A stretch of 64,000 nucleotides of DNA from Nicotiana tabacum (GCF_000715075.1 NC_134094.1:84914120-84978119), one strand, 5' to 3'. Shown: positions 32,501 to 44,660, numbered from the stretch's first letter. Program-made: numbers and translations. The notes: generated by a model from the letters alone, not told the origin.

Positions 32501-34793
32501 TTGTGGCAAAAGAATTGATATTTTTCTATTTGTGGAGCGATAAATTACAATTTGACGCTTTAATTGAAGGGAGGGATTTGAAAAGAAAAAATTAATGAAG
32601 TTGACTGTTATGTGTTAGTGTTAAACAATAATTGAATTAAAAAAAAGATAAATATAAAAATAAAGCAATTTGCTATTAAGTATAAAATAGAAAGGAGAAG
32701 AAAAAGCGAGAACTAAAGTAGGAAGGAGCAGGAATGGCTTAACTAGGTTTCGAACCCACGACATTCAACAAAGAAGGAAACTTAGGCGCCCCAGCCAACC
32801 ACTTCGAAAACTTGGCGTTCAATATTTTGAAAACTTAATGATTATGATGACTTATCATCTAAGTATAAACAAAAAGAAGTTCTAAAGAAGAAAAAAGCAC
32901 CGAACAGAGAGAGATTTCTTCGCAAAATCGGTGTTATTGGAAGAGAAGATTTTGATTAAGCATCTTTCACACTTTAAAAATTCTCATTTATTAATTTAAA
33001 AAGGGGGGTCAGTGATCAAAAGGGCGTTCAGACTTTAAAATATCAAAATCTTACTCATGAAATAAAGATTAAGGGTATGTTAATAGTCAAAAAACTGAAG
33101 AAGAGTCTCAAACTCTTAATTGCCATTGTCGAATTGGAGTCAAAGTAATTGTTAAAGAAAGTTGTGGCAAAAGAATTGACATTTTTCTATTTGTGGAGCG
33201 ATAAATTACAATTTGAGGCTTTTAATTTAAGGGAGGGATTTGAAAAGTAATAATTAATGAAGTTGACTGTTATGTGTTAGTGTTAAATAATAATTGAATT
33301 AAAAAAAAGATAAATATAAAAATAAAGCAATTTGCTATTAAGTATAAAATAGAAAGGAGAAGAAAAAGCGAGAACTAAAGTAGGAAGGAGGAGGAATGGC
33401 TTAACTGGGTTTCGAACCCACGACATTCAACAAAGAAGGAAACTTAGGTGCCCCAGCCAACCACTTCGAAAACTTGGCGTTCAATATTTTGAAAACTTAA
33501 TGATTATGATGACTTATCATCTAAGTATAAACAAAAAGAAGTTCTAAAGAAAAAGAAACCACCGAACAGAGAGAGATTTCTTCACAAAATCGGTGTTATT
33601 GGAAGAGAAGGTTTTGATGAAGCATCCTTCACACTTTAAAAATTCTCGTTTATTAATTTAAAAAAAGGGGTCAATGATCAAAAGGGCGTTCAGACTTTTA
33701 AATATTAAAATCTTACTCATGAAATCAAGATTAAGGGTATGTTAATAGTCTAAAAACTGAAGAAGAGTTTCAAACTCTTAATTACCATTATCGAGTTGGA
33801 GTCAAAGTAATTGTTAAAGAAAGTTGTGGCAAGAGAATTGACATTTTTCTATTTGTGGAGCGATAAATTACAATTTGACGCTTTTAATTGAAGGGAGGGA
33901 TTTGAAAAGGAAAAATTAATGAAGTTGACTGTTATGTGTTAGTGTTAAACAATAATTGAATTAAAAAAAAGATAAATATAAAAATAAAGTAATTTGCTAT
34001 TAAGTATAAAATAGAAAGGAGAAGGAAAAGCGAGAACTAAAGTAGGAAGGAGCAGGAATGGCTTAACTGGATTTCGAACCCACGACATTCAACAAAGAAG
34101 GAAACTTAGGCGCCCCAGCCAACCACTTCGAAAACTTGGCGTTCAATATTTTGAAAACTTAATGATTATGATGACTTATCATCTAAGTATAAACAAAAAG
34201 AAGTTCTAAAGAAAAAGAAAGCACCGAACATAGAGAGATTTCTTCGCAAAATCGGTGTTATTGGAAGAGAAGGTTTTGATTAAGCATCTTTCACACTTTA
34301 AAAATTCTCGTTTATTAATTTTAAAAAGGGGGTCAGTGATCAAAAGGGCGTTCAGACTTTAAAATATCAATATCTTACTCATAAAATCAAGATTAAGGGT
34401 ATGTTAATAATCAAAATAGTGAAGAAGAGTCTCAAACTCTTAATTGCCATTGTCGAGTAGGAGTCAAAGTAATTGTTAAAGAAAGTTGTGGCAAAAGAAT
34501 TGACATTTTTCTATTTGTGGAGCGATAAATTATAATTTGAGACTTTTAATTTAAGGGAGGGATTTGAAAAGAAAAAATTAATGAAGTTGACTGTTATGTG
34601 TTAGTGTTAAACAATAATTGAATTACAGAAAAAGATAAATATAAAAATAAAGCAATTTGCTATTAAGTATAAAATAGAAAGGAGAAGAAAAAGCGAGAAC
34701 TAAAATAGGAAGGAGGAGGAATGGCTTAACTGGGTTTCAAACCCACGACATTCAACAAAGAAGGAAACTTAGGCGCCCTAGCCAACCACTTCG
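29504..34793 (+). repeat. 662-bp tandem array, eight copies
   Basis: The landmark ttggcgttcaatatt recurs at 29504, 30166, 30828, 31489, 32151, 32812, 33474 and 34136, with spacings 662, 662, 661, 662, 661, 662 and 662. The last copy ends near 34793. Units are AT-rich, lack open frames and differ by a few percent. Variant sites (for example aaaccaccg versus aaagcaccg, and gcaggaatgg versus ggaggaatgg) alternate. They show that units 3+4 (30828-32150) and 5+6 (32151-33473) are near-identical dimers. Confidence 0.97.
30086..30165 (-). other. tRNA-like B-box motif at the end of each 662-bp unit
   Basis: On the minus strand the unit's last 80 bases read from CGAAGTGGTTGGCTGGGGC to GGGTTCGAAACCCA. 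GGTTCGAAACC matches the pol III B-box (GGTTCGANNCC), and a T-arm-like hairpin can form. The same block recurs at the end of all eight units (about 30748, 31409, 32071, 32732, 33394, 34056 and 34718 onwards), with variants in units 3, 5, 7 and 8. There is no complete cloverleaf, so this is not called a tRNA. Confidence 0.5.
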
Positions 34794-34953
34794 CCAGTCA
34801 GCCCTTTTGTGTTTGGGGGCACGAGAAAATTATTTAAGGGTTCCATCTATATATGTACAGATATATATGACATATATATACAGAGTATTTGCCGAGGCTA
34901 ATGGGGTCCCGTGACTCCTGAACCTGCAACGTAGGTCCGCCTCTGATACCAAT

Positions 34954-35694
34954 AACAATAGTTCATATCATAAACAATTTTTAGTGACGACATATATTAT
35001 TTTTGTATTTGTTTGGTATGCTTCATGTCTACTCATCCATACGAATAGGAGAGCATTGATCCAAGATTTAAAAGGAAATCTCGATTACATTCTCAACTTA
35101 TTGTAAAATTTGACGTCTAAAGTGATTGAACTAGAAGTATTTTATTACTTTATGTCAATTCTCTCATTATTATGGTGTTCATGATATGCAATTCTCCAGT
35201 AATTTTTTCATTTAAATACTTATAGTGTCATAGAAATAAGTGTTGTTTTCTTTTATGTTGTTACTGTTGTTGTTTCTCTTGATTTAAAATGGTTTCCTTT
35301 TCTCTTTTGGTAATCAGAATAAAATAACCTTAGTAACAATTCTGAAGCGAGATATTTGAGATTTTACCTTATGTCATAGTGCATCAAGAGCAGATAAATC
35401 GAATTTTATATGTACCCTTTTAATTTATGTATAACTTTTCTGGAACTATTATGATAATTCTTTTTGTTTTTTGCGCCATTTGTTAGTGGGAAAAAGGAGT
35501 ACTGGCTCTAACCAAAGTCCGCCATTTCTTAGAATTAAATCTAAATTTTGTTACACTTCTATCTTTAAAACTAAAATTTGTAAGTTAACTGTGTGGAAGA
35601 TTTAAAATTAGTTTTTTCTTTCGTTTCTTCCATATTCAAGAATTAACCATAATGGAAAAAAGTTTTGATTACTGGTTCTGTATAGAACTTTCAT
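34954..35694. other. Non-coding AT-rich stretch
   Basis: Between the hAT-like element and element A. Only short frames and T-rich runs; nothing recognised. Confidence 0.6.
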
Positions 35695-35699
35695 CTTAC

Positions 35700-38600
35700 T
35701 GTCACGGCCCCATTTTGTTTCCGTAGGATGTCGTGATGGCACCTATTCTTTAATACTAGGTGAGTCTAACAAACATGCGGAATAATTAAAATAATAATTT
35801 AAAGTCTCAAAACGTTAATAATTATATAAAATAAAATCTGCAACTCAACATGTACAACTCCCAAAACCCGACAAAATATAAGTCACATGCTCTAAGTAAT
35901 AGTACTGAATAATCATGTACATCAATGTCTATAAAAGAAAATGAAATAATGAAATCAAGGTAGAAGGGAACTCCGAGACCTGCGGACGCTGGTAGGTATA
36001 CCTTAAAATCTCCACGCTCGGACTCAAATCACTGATGCCTGGACTGGTAGGATGTACCTGGATATGCACAAAAAAATGTGTAGAAGCATAGCATGAGTAC
36101 ACCACAACGGTACGCAATAAATACCAAGCCTAACCTCGATAGAGTAGTGACGAGGTCAGGTCGAGGCCCTACCGGAAAATATTAAGAAACGGGATGAAAG
36201 ATTAAATAATATAATAATAATGACAAAGGAAATAGAACAAGTAAGGAGAATACCAAAAATTAACTACACAGAATCAAGGCAAATAATACATCGCGGAAGG
36301 AAATAAGAATTTGACATGTTAAGGAAATAACAACCAAAGACAAGTACAAAAATAGAGAAAGATCAACAAGGGTCACTACCGAGGTACCGCCTTGTAGCCC
36401 CAAATCACAAGAATAACTAACAATCTTTCCTTATATCACCGCGGGAGCCTTTACATTTAGTTTTAAAAATTATTTTCCCGAAATAGCATCCCACGTTTTA
36501 GCCCACATTATCACACCGCATGACTTCTAGTAGTTCCCCTACTAGCCACTCATATCAAGCCCACCTTATCTCACCGCATGCGTTTCAACCCCAAAACTTT
36601 ATACCACCGCATGCGTATCAATATCACAACGTATCACAGATCGCATTTCAATTGCCCAATATCACAACTTGCCAGAGAAACTAAACAATAACAGTAATTT
36701 CACAGTAAGGAGCCCATGGCTCAACCACAAAGTACATAAGAGTCGTAACAATAACAACCGGAATGAACAACTAAATAGAATGGTATCTCAAAATTTAATA
36801 CTTTGCCTCAATGTGAATCACGTCCTTTATGTCTCAATTTCAATTTCAACAACAAGATATTCCACAATTTAACAACTTCCGGTAAAGAGTTCAACAATTA
36901 AGAAATGAATGCGGAAATAAAGGAAACAAGAACATCAACTAAACATGTATGGCAATTAGCATGTAAGAGAATAAGACAAGTAGACATGTGAAAATAGACT
37001 AAGAACGATGAATATAACATGTTAAGATAACTCAATTAAGGCATGAAAGGAATCAACAACGCTAAAATCGCTAATTTCGACATTTAACTCGTGTACACAC
37101 TCATCACCTTGCGTACACGGCTTCCACACATCACAATTATCACAAACAACACCAATCCTAAGGGAACATTCCTCCAAACTATGTTAGGCAAGTCACTTAC
37201 CTCAAATCACGCTGAATCAATCCACTAGTAGGCCTTTCCCTCTATTATCCAACCCTGAACGGCTCGAATCTAAACAAAACAACTTTATACAATAAATATA
37301 AACTATAGGAAACTAATTCCAACAATAAAATTATGATTTTTGCAAAGAAATAAAAAGTTAACTCAAAAAGTCAACCCGGGCTCGCATCTCGAAACCCGAC
37401 CAAAATTACAAAATCCTAACTCTCATTTGATAACGAGTCTAGCCATATAAGAATTACTCAAATTCGACCTCAAATCGCCTTTCAAAACTCAAAAATATGG
37501 TCTAGGAAGTTTCTACCATTTTTTTCCAAATTTTCAACTCAAATCCATAATTAGATGATAAAAACAACAATAGATTCGAGTAATTTAACCAAAACTGAGT
37601 TAGAAACTCTCAGAAAAGCTCCCGAAAATTCTCCTCAAACCGAGATCTCTAAGTCCAATTATGAAATAAGAGATAAAACCCTCGTTTTGAACTTTAAGTC
37701 TGCCGCCTAGTGATTTTTTCTTCGCAAACACGGAAAATATCTCGAGTTCTCGAAGCACAAAAATGTTGCTGCCCAAATTCTTCTTACTCGAACGCGAGGA
37801 CCCGCTCACGAATGCGATGAAAAAGGCTCCCAAGGTTCGTGAACGCGTGGACCAAACGCGTGAGGTCCCTCCAGCCTGCCTTTCCTCTTCGCAAACATAG
37901 CTCCCTGTCTGCGATCGCACTGCGCAAAATACTGACCCTTCGCGAATGCGTGGCCTTCTTCGCGAACACGAAGGGTAAATCTCCATCAATCCCTGAAGAC
38001 TCTACGCGAACACGGGAACACCTTCGCGAACGCGTAGAAGGACACCAGAAGCACCACATTCAACAATCTTTAATGTTCCGAAATGCGCCGATCATGATCT
38101 GAATTACATCCGAGGCCCCCGTGACCTCAACCAAACATACCAACAAGTCCTAAAACATCATACGAACATGCTCAAAGTGTCAAATCACATCAAACAACAC
38201 TAAAATCACGATTCGAGCATCGATTCAAGCCTAAGAAACTTATGAACTTTCGAATTCCTAAACTAATGCTGATTCATATCAAAACAACTTCGATTGACTT
38301 TAAATTTCACACACAAGTCATAATTGATATTACGGACCTATTCCAACTTCTGGAATCGGATTCCAATCCCGATATCGACAAAGTCAACTCTCGGTCAAAC
38401 TTTTTAAACTTTCAAACCTTCAACTTTCCAACTTTCGCTAATTCTCGCCGAAACGACCTACAGACCTCCAAATCAACATCCGGACATGCTCCTAAGTCCA
38501 AAATCACCATACAAAGCTATTGTAACCTCCATTCCGGAGTCGTCTACACAAAAGTCAAACTACGATAAACTTTTTCAACTTAAAGCTCCAACTTAGGGAC

Positions 38601-38743
38601 TGTGTGTCCCATTTTACTCCAGAACTCATCCGAAACCAAAACTAAACACCCCGGCAAGTCACATAATCGCAATATAGCATAGAGGAGGCAATAAATAGGG
38701 GATTGGGGATAATACACTCAAAATAACCCGCAGGGTCGTTACA
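35700..38743 (-). repeat. 3' LTR of element A
   Basis: The + strand runs from tgtcacggcccc to gggtcgttaca, 3044 bp. It matches 46687 to about 48907 along its left two thirds and is related to the solo LTR at 39169-42036. Confidence 0.92.
37730..38045 (-). repeat. CGCG-NN-CGCG type motif cluster in A 3' LTR
   Basis: Repeated cgcgaacgcg, cttcgcgaa and cgatcgc motifs, the CGC-N4-GCG pattern with a different core. The high GC explains overlapping open frames on both strands here. Confidence 0.8.
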
Positions 38744-38762
38744 TCTTCCCCCTCTTAAAACA
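38744..38762 (-). other. Polypurine tract of element A
   Basis: The minus strand reads TTTTAAGAGGGGGAAGA right before TGTAACGACC of the 3' LTR. Confidence 0.8.
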
Positions 38763-38799
38763 AAAGTTCGTCCTTGAACGAGTATAGAAACTTACTTGA

Positions 38800-39168
38800 A
38801 GTGGTGAAAAAATGAGGATAACGGCTACGCATATCATGCTCGGTCTCCCAAGTATCCTCCTTGACTGGCTGACCCCTCCACTAAACCTTCACTATAGAAA
38901 TGTTCCTTGACCTTAACTTTCGAACCTGCATGTCCAAAATGGCCACCGGATCCTCAACATAAGATAAATCCTTGTCCAACGGGACTGAGTTGAAGTCTAA
39001 CACATGAGACATATCACCGTGGTACTTTCGGAGAATCAAAACATGGAATACTAGACGAACTACAACAAGACTAGGTGATAGTTCAAGCTTGTAAGCTACC
39101 GCTCCAGTCCTCTTTAGAATCTCAAAAGGTCCGATATACTTAGGGCTCAACTTACCCTTCTTCCCGAA
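38800..39168 (-). pseudogene. Integrase C terminus and chromodomain of element A (3' piece)
   Basis: The minus strand encodes KKGKLSPKYIGPFEILKRTG, LVFHVLILRKYHGDMSHVLD and RKLRSRNISIVKV, then a stop before the chromodomain tail (WRGQPVKEDTWE-like in the next bases). The upstream half of the integrase continues at 42042, separated by the solo LTR. Confidence 0.88.
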
Positions 39169-39879
39169 TGTAATGGCTCGGCCGGTCGTTTTGAGGGTAT
39201 TATCCTCAATCACCTATTTATTGCTCCCTCTATTTTAGTTTATGGTTATGTGACTTGTCGGGGCACTCGGTGTCGGGTTCGGGTGAGTTTCAGAGTGAAA
39301 TGAGACACATAGTCCTTGAAAAGGAAGTTTAAGTTGTAAGAGTTGAGCGTAGTTTGAATTGTGTGAAGATGACTCCGAAATAAAATTTCACCGGTTCCAA
39401 TAGCTCCATATGGTGATTTTGGTCTTAGGAGCGCATCCGGATGTTGATTTGGAGGTTCGTAGGTCATTTCGACGTTAATTGGCGAAAGTTGAAAAGTTGG
39501 AAGATTTTGAAAAGTTTGACTGGGGGTGGACTTTTTGATATCGGGGTCAGATTCCAATTACAGAAGTTGGAGTAGGACTATAATGTCAGATGTGACTTGT
39601 GTGAAAAATTTGAGATCAATCAGACTTGATTCGATAGAGTTAGACATCAAATGTTGAAGTTAGGAGTTCAAAAGTTCATTAGGCTTGAATCGATGCGCAA
39701 TTCATTGTTTTAGCATTGCTATATGTGATTTGAAGGCTAGACTAAGTTCGTATGATATTTTAGGACTTGTTGGTATAATTGGTTGAGGTCCCGGGGGCCT
39801 CGGGTCTAATTCAGAGCATGTTCGGCGTATTTCAAAACATTTTGATTGCTGAAATTTGGTGCTTCTGGTTGCTTCCTAC

Positions 39880-40225
39880 GCGTTCGCGAAGGTGTTCCTG
39901 CATTCGCATAGAGTCTTCTAAGATGGCTGGAAATTTACCCTTCGAGTTCGCGAAGAAGGCCACGCGTTCGCAAAGGGGTCAGGTCTTGGTGCTATGCGAT
40001 CGCGTACCATGTCACGTGTTCGCAAAGAAGAGAAACAGCTGGGGTGGACCTCACGCGTTGGCCTATGCATTCGCGAGTAAGGCTCCGCATTCGCGGGGGC
40101 CTGGGATCACTGGTCATCGCTTTCACGAGAGGACCCTCGCATTCGCGTAAGAGGAATTTGGGCAGTAACATTTTTGTGCTTCGCAAACGCGAGGCAATTT
40201 TCGAGTTCGCGAAGGAGGATTTAAC
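39880..40225 (+). repeat. CGC-N4-GCG motif cluster in solo LTR
   Basis: Repeated cgcgttcgcgaag, cattcgcg and cgcgatcgcg-like motifs. Open frames on both strands here are GC artefacts. Confidence 0.8.
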
Positions 40226-41140
40226 TGGGCAGTAGATTATAATTCCAAAATCGAGGGTTTATGTCATTTTTCACCATTTGGACTTGATAGCACGGATTTA
40301 GGCGATATTTTGGGAGATTGTTAGAGGAATTTTTGGGGTAAGAGTTCTTAACTCGTTTTTGATTAATTTTCACTAATCTATCTTCGATTTCTTCATCTAA
40401 TTAGAGATTTAGGGTGGACAAATTGGGGAAAAATTATAAAAGTTCTTAGACCGAATTTTTGGATTTTAAAAGGCTAAATGAGGTCGGATTTGGATAATTC
40501 TTATATGGTTGGACTCGATATCGAATGGGTGTTCGATTTTTATAATTTTGGTTGGGTTCCGAGACACGGGCCCGGGTCGACGTTTTGGAGCGATTTTTCA
40601 ATTTCTTAGCTAAAATCATAATTTTATTATTTAGATTAGTTTCCTATAGTTATATTTATAGTATGTAATTGATTTTGGCTAGATTTGAGTCGTTTGGAGC
40701 CGGAATATCGAGGGAAAGGCCTTCTTATTGATTGATTGAGCGAGGTTTGAGGTAAGTGACTTGTCTAACATTATGTGGAGGAAATTCCTCTTAGGATTTG
40801 ATAGTGTTATGGTAATTTGAAATATATGAAGTCCATGTACGCGAGGTGACGAGTGCGTACTCGGGCTAAATATTGAAAATCCAGTTTCTGCTAACTAGTT
40901 TCCTTTTATTTCCTTAATTGAGTTACTCTAGCATGTGTACTCATCATGTTTAGCCTAATTTCATATGTCTACGTGTCTTATCTCATATTTGCAATTTGTA
41001 CAACATGCTTAATTAAATTACACGCTTCCTTGATTCCGTATTCATTATTTAATTGTGGAATTCTTTGCCTGAAATATCATTGTTTCATTTGTTATGTTTT
41101 GGTTTTCGTGATTATTGTTGAGGTGATTTATTTGGTTGTA

Positions 41141-41313
41141 GCATGAGGTTTCTGTCGTGCGGATTGTTATTGTGGCATGAGGTTTCTGCCGTGCGGATTG
41201 TTATTGTGGCACAAGGTTTCTACCGTGCAGATTGTTATTGTGGCACGAGGTTTCTATCGTGGGGATTGTTATTGTGGCACGAGGTTTCAGCCATGCGATT
41301 GTTATTACACGGA
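41141..41313 (+). repeat. 34-bp tandem repeat, five copies
   Basis: The unit gcacgaggtttctgccgtgc plus ggattgttattgtg starts at 41141, 41175, 41209, 41243 and 41277. It lies about 2 kb into the solo LTR, the same relative place as the 69-bp repeat of the solo LTR at 3264-6383. The open frames across it are repeat artefacts. Confidence 0.92.
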
Positions 41314-42041
41314 GAGATTATGAGATATTTACTTTTGGGACTATGAGGCGGTACCTCGGGAGTGCCCCTGTTGATTTTCTCTACTTGTTGTATTGTTTGT
41401 TGTTGTTGTTTTTATTCCTTAACTTGTAAGATTCTTGCTTCCTTACGTGTTGTATTTGTCTTCTTGATTCCGTGTTGCTACCTTCCGTAAATTTCTATTA
41501 TTACACTTCCCTGTCACTTTATTATGTCCTTATATCTTCTACCTTGTTTCTTATTAGTCCTAGTGGGGCCCTGACCTGACCTCATCACTACTCTACCGAG
41601 GTTAGGCTTGGCACTTATTGGGTACCATTGTGGTTTACTCATACTACACTTCTACACATATTTTTGTGAAGATCCAGGTGCATCCTATCAGCCTCGATAT
41701 TAGAGTGTGGTGCTGTTGCTTGGAGACTTCAAGGTACACTTGTCCGCGTCTGCAGGCCTCGGAGTCCTCTTTTGCCCTGTCTTTTCTTTGTTTCTTTATG
41801 TTTTGATAGAGAGAGATGTTTAGTATATTTGCAACATTGTATCTAGAACTTGTGAGTTATATCTACCGGGTTTGGGAGTTGTTTATACTTTGAGTTGCAG
41901 ATTCTATTTATTACAGTTGTTGACGTTTTGAGACTTAGCTTAATATTTCAGTTATTCCGCATTCTTGTTAGGCTTACCTAGTCTTAGAGACTAGGTGCCG
42001 TCACGACATCCTATGGAGGGAAAGTGGGTCTTGACACCGAA

Positions 42042-43240
42042 ACTCATAACACCCTTCATGGGAGAAACCCAGAGCAAGATCCGCTCCCCAACCATGAATG
42101 CAACGTCACGAACCTTCCGATCCGCATAACTCTTCTATCTAGATTGGGTTGTACGAAGTTGAACTTGAATCAATTTAACCTTTTCCTAAGCATCCTGAAC
42201 CAAGTCTGTACCTAATAGCCTAGCCTCACCCGGCTCGAACCAACCCACCGGAGACCGACACCGCCTCCCATACAAAGTCTCATACGGGGACATCTGAATG
42301 CTCGACCAGTAGCTGTTGTTGTAGGAAAACTCTGCAAGCAACAAGAACAGATCCCAAGAACCCCTAAACTCCATCACACATGCACGAAGCATATCCTCCA
42401 GTATCTTAATTGTGCGCTCAGATTGTCCGTCCATCTAAGGGTGAAATAATGTACTCAACTCCACCCACGTGCCTAACTCATATTGTACAGTCCTCCAGAA
42501 GTGCGATGTAAACTACGTACCCCGGTCAGAGATGATGGATACCGGCACGCCATGAAGTCTGACAATCTTGCAAATATAAACCTGAGCCAGCTACTCTGAA
42601 GAATAAGTAGTCACCGCTGAAATAAATGAGCCGACTTAGTCAACCTATCCACAATCACCCATACTGCATTGAACTTCCTCTGAGACCGTGGGAGCCCCAA
42701 AACAAAATCCATAGTAACCTGCTCCCACTTCCACTCTGGAATATCTAGCCTCTGAAGCAATCCACCTAACCGCTGATGCTCATACTTAATCTGTTGATAA
42801 TTTAGGCACTGAGCTACATATTCCACTATGTCCTTCTTTATTCTCCTCCACCAATAGTGCTGCCTCAAGTCCTAATACATCTTGGCGGCACCCGGATGAA
42901 TGGAGTACCGCGAACTATGGGCCTTCGAAAGAATCAACTCATGCAAACCGTATACATTTGGCACACATAGCCTGCCCTACATCCGTAACACACTGTCATC
43001 CCCAATAGTGACCTCCTTGGCATCGTCGTGCTGAACCGTTCCCTTGAGGACAAACAGATGGGGTTTGTCATACTGACTCTCTCTCACACGATCATATAGA
43101 GAAGACCGAGAAACCACAAAAGCCGAACCTCGACTCGGCTCCAAAACATCCAATATAACAAGCTAGTTGGCCAAGGCCTGAACATCCAATGCTAATGGCC
43201 TCTCTGCTGCCGGTAGATATACTAAACTGCCCAAGCTCTC
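42042..43240 (-). pseudogene. Integrase of element A (5' piece), broken
   Basis: The minus strand reads, from the N terminus, a zinc domain with YVAQCLNYQQIKYEHQ, where the second Cys of C-x-x-C is Tyr. Then come VTMDFVLGLPRSQRKF and VIVDRLTKSAHLF (42611-42868), a region with several stops, DGQSERTIKILEDMLRACV with the catalytic Glu block, and [20 protein letters not shown] (42186-42434). It joins the C-terminal piece at 39168 across the solo LTR. Confidence 0.9.
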
Positions 43241-43690
43241 CGCCTTGCGACTCAAGGCATCAGACACCACATTGGCCTTTCCAAGATGATATAGAAAGGT
43301 GATATCATAGTCCTTAAGCAACTCTAATCATCTCCACTTAGGCAAGTTAAGATCCTTATGTTTGAACAGATATTGTAGACTCTGGTGGTCAGTATAGACC
43401 TCACAAGGGACACCGTACAAATAGTTCCGCCAAATCATCAAGGCATGAACAATAGCTGCTAACTTAAGGTCATGGACATTATAGTTCTTCTCATGCACCT
43501 TCAGCTGTCTAGACGCGTAGGCAATCACTCTACCGTCTTGCATCAATATCGCGCCGAGACCAATATGCGACGCATCACAGTACACAGTATAAGACCCCGA
43601 ACCCGTAGGCAACACAAACACTAAGGATGTAGTCAAAGATATTTTGAGCTTTTGAAAGCTCACCTCATACTCCTTAGTCCATCTGAACGG
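43241..43690 (-). pseudogene. RNase H of element A
   Basis: Minus-strand frame 43328-43663 has [20 protein letters not shown] (catalytic Asp kept), [20 protein letters not shown] and [20 protein letters not shown]. Stops follow in the tail before integrase. Confidence 0.9.
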
Positions 43691-43699
43691 AGCATCATT

Positions 43700-44660
43700 C
43701 TAGGTCAATCCAGTCATAGGTGTAGCAATAAATGAGAAACCCTCTACGAATCGACGGTAATACCCTACCAAACCAAGAAAACTCTGGATCTCTGTAGCTG
43801 AAGACGGTCTGGGACAACTCTGTACTGCTTCAATGTTTTTCGGATCTACCTTAATTCCCTCACTCGACACTACATGACCCAAAAATTCCATTGAATCAAG
43901 CCAGAATTCACACTTTGAGAATTTTGCATATAACTTCTTTTCTCTTAAGGTCTGTAGCACGGTCCTCAGGTGCTACTCATGATATTCCCGGCTTCGGGAG
44001 TACACCAGAATGTCCTCAATAAACACAATGATGAATGAGTCAAGATAGGGCTGGAATACATTGTTCATTATGTGCATGAATGTGTCTGGGGCATTGGTCA
44101 GTCCAAATTACTTCAGACGGAACTCATAATTACCATACCGAGTACTGAAGGCAGTCTTCGAGATATCTGGATCCCAGATATTCAACTGATGATAGCCTGA
44201 ACGCAAGTCAGTCTTGGAGAACACTCTGACACCCTGTAGCTTATCAAATAGGTCATAAATGTTTGGCAATGGATACATGTTCTTCACTATAACCTTGTTC
44301 AACTGGCGATAATCAATACACATGCACATAGAACCATCCTTCTTCTTTACAAACAATACCAGAGCACCCCAAGGTAATACATTAGGCCGAATGAAACCCT
44401 TATCAAGCAACTCTTGCAACTGCTCATTTAACTCCTTCAACTATGATGGGGCCATACGATATGGTGGAATAGTAATAGGCTGAGTGCCCGGTAATAAATC
44501 AATATCAAAATCTATATCCCTGTCAGGCGGCATGCCCGGAAGATCCGCCAGAAATACATCTAGATAATCCCTCACTACCGAAACTGACTCAACGGTAGGA
44601 GTGTCAACACTAACGTCTCTCACATATGCTAGATACGCACCACCTCCCTTTCCAATCACC
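43700..44660 (-). pseudogene. Reverse transcriptase of element A
   Basis: Frames 44441-44659, 44108-44440 and 43700-43960 carry [12 protein letters not shown], the [20 protein letters not shown] block, [13 protein letters not shown] and [16 protein letters not shown]. The catalytic block near 44010 reads FIEDILVYS, so the first Asp of the essential pair is Glu. A frameshift near 44108 and stops break the gene. Confidence 0.9.

Larger units (their letters stand above)
29438..34945. mobile_element. hAT-like non-autonomous element with internal tandem array
   Basis: The ends are inverted repeats: CAGAGGCGGACC at 29438 and its exact complement ending 34945 (12 bp perfect, then diverging). They are flanked by 8-bp duplications atatcaat (29430-29437) and ataccaat (34946-34953), one mismatch. 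TIRs starting CAG and an 8-bp TSD fit the hAT superfamily. Inside are 66 bp of left end, eight tandem 662-bp units and 152 bp of right end. With one unit it would be about 880 bp, a normal non-autonomous size. No transposase is encoded. Confidence 0.8.
39169..42036 (+). mobile_element. Solo LTR (family A) inserted in element A integrase
   Basis: Runs from TGTAATGGCTCGG to GGTCTTGACA, 2868 bp, flanked by a perfect 5-bp duplication ccgaa (39164-39168 and 42037-42041) cut from the integrase gene. Its sequence is recognisably the same family as A's LTRs read on the other strand, with notable divergence. So a relative jumped in, opposite orientation, and later collapsed to a solo LTR. Confidence 0.93.

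Noticed and set aside
29504..34793. Considered as a CRISPR-like or centromeric satellite array
   Set aside because: Units are 662 bp with no spacers, so not CRISPR. The hAT-type ends and TSD show it is inside a transposon. A centromeric role cannot be judged from this window.
37600..38102. Overlapping open frames on both strands (129, 91 and 87 codons)
   Set aside because: GC-rich CGCGAACGCG cluster inside an LTR; artefact as above.
39779..40235. 123-codon + frame and overlapping frames
   Set aside because: LTR palindrome cluster, no domain, no conservation of frame with the related LTR.
41143..41429. Open frames over the 34-bp repeat
   Set aside because: Repeat-driven; 34 is not a multiple of three, so different frames show shifted copies of the same peptide.
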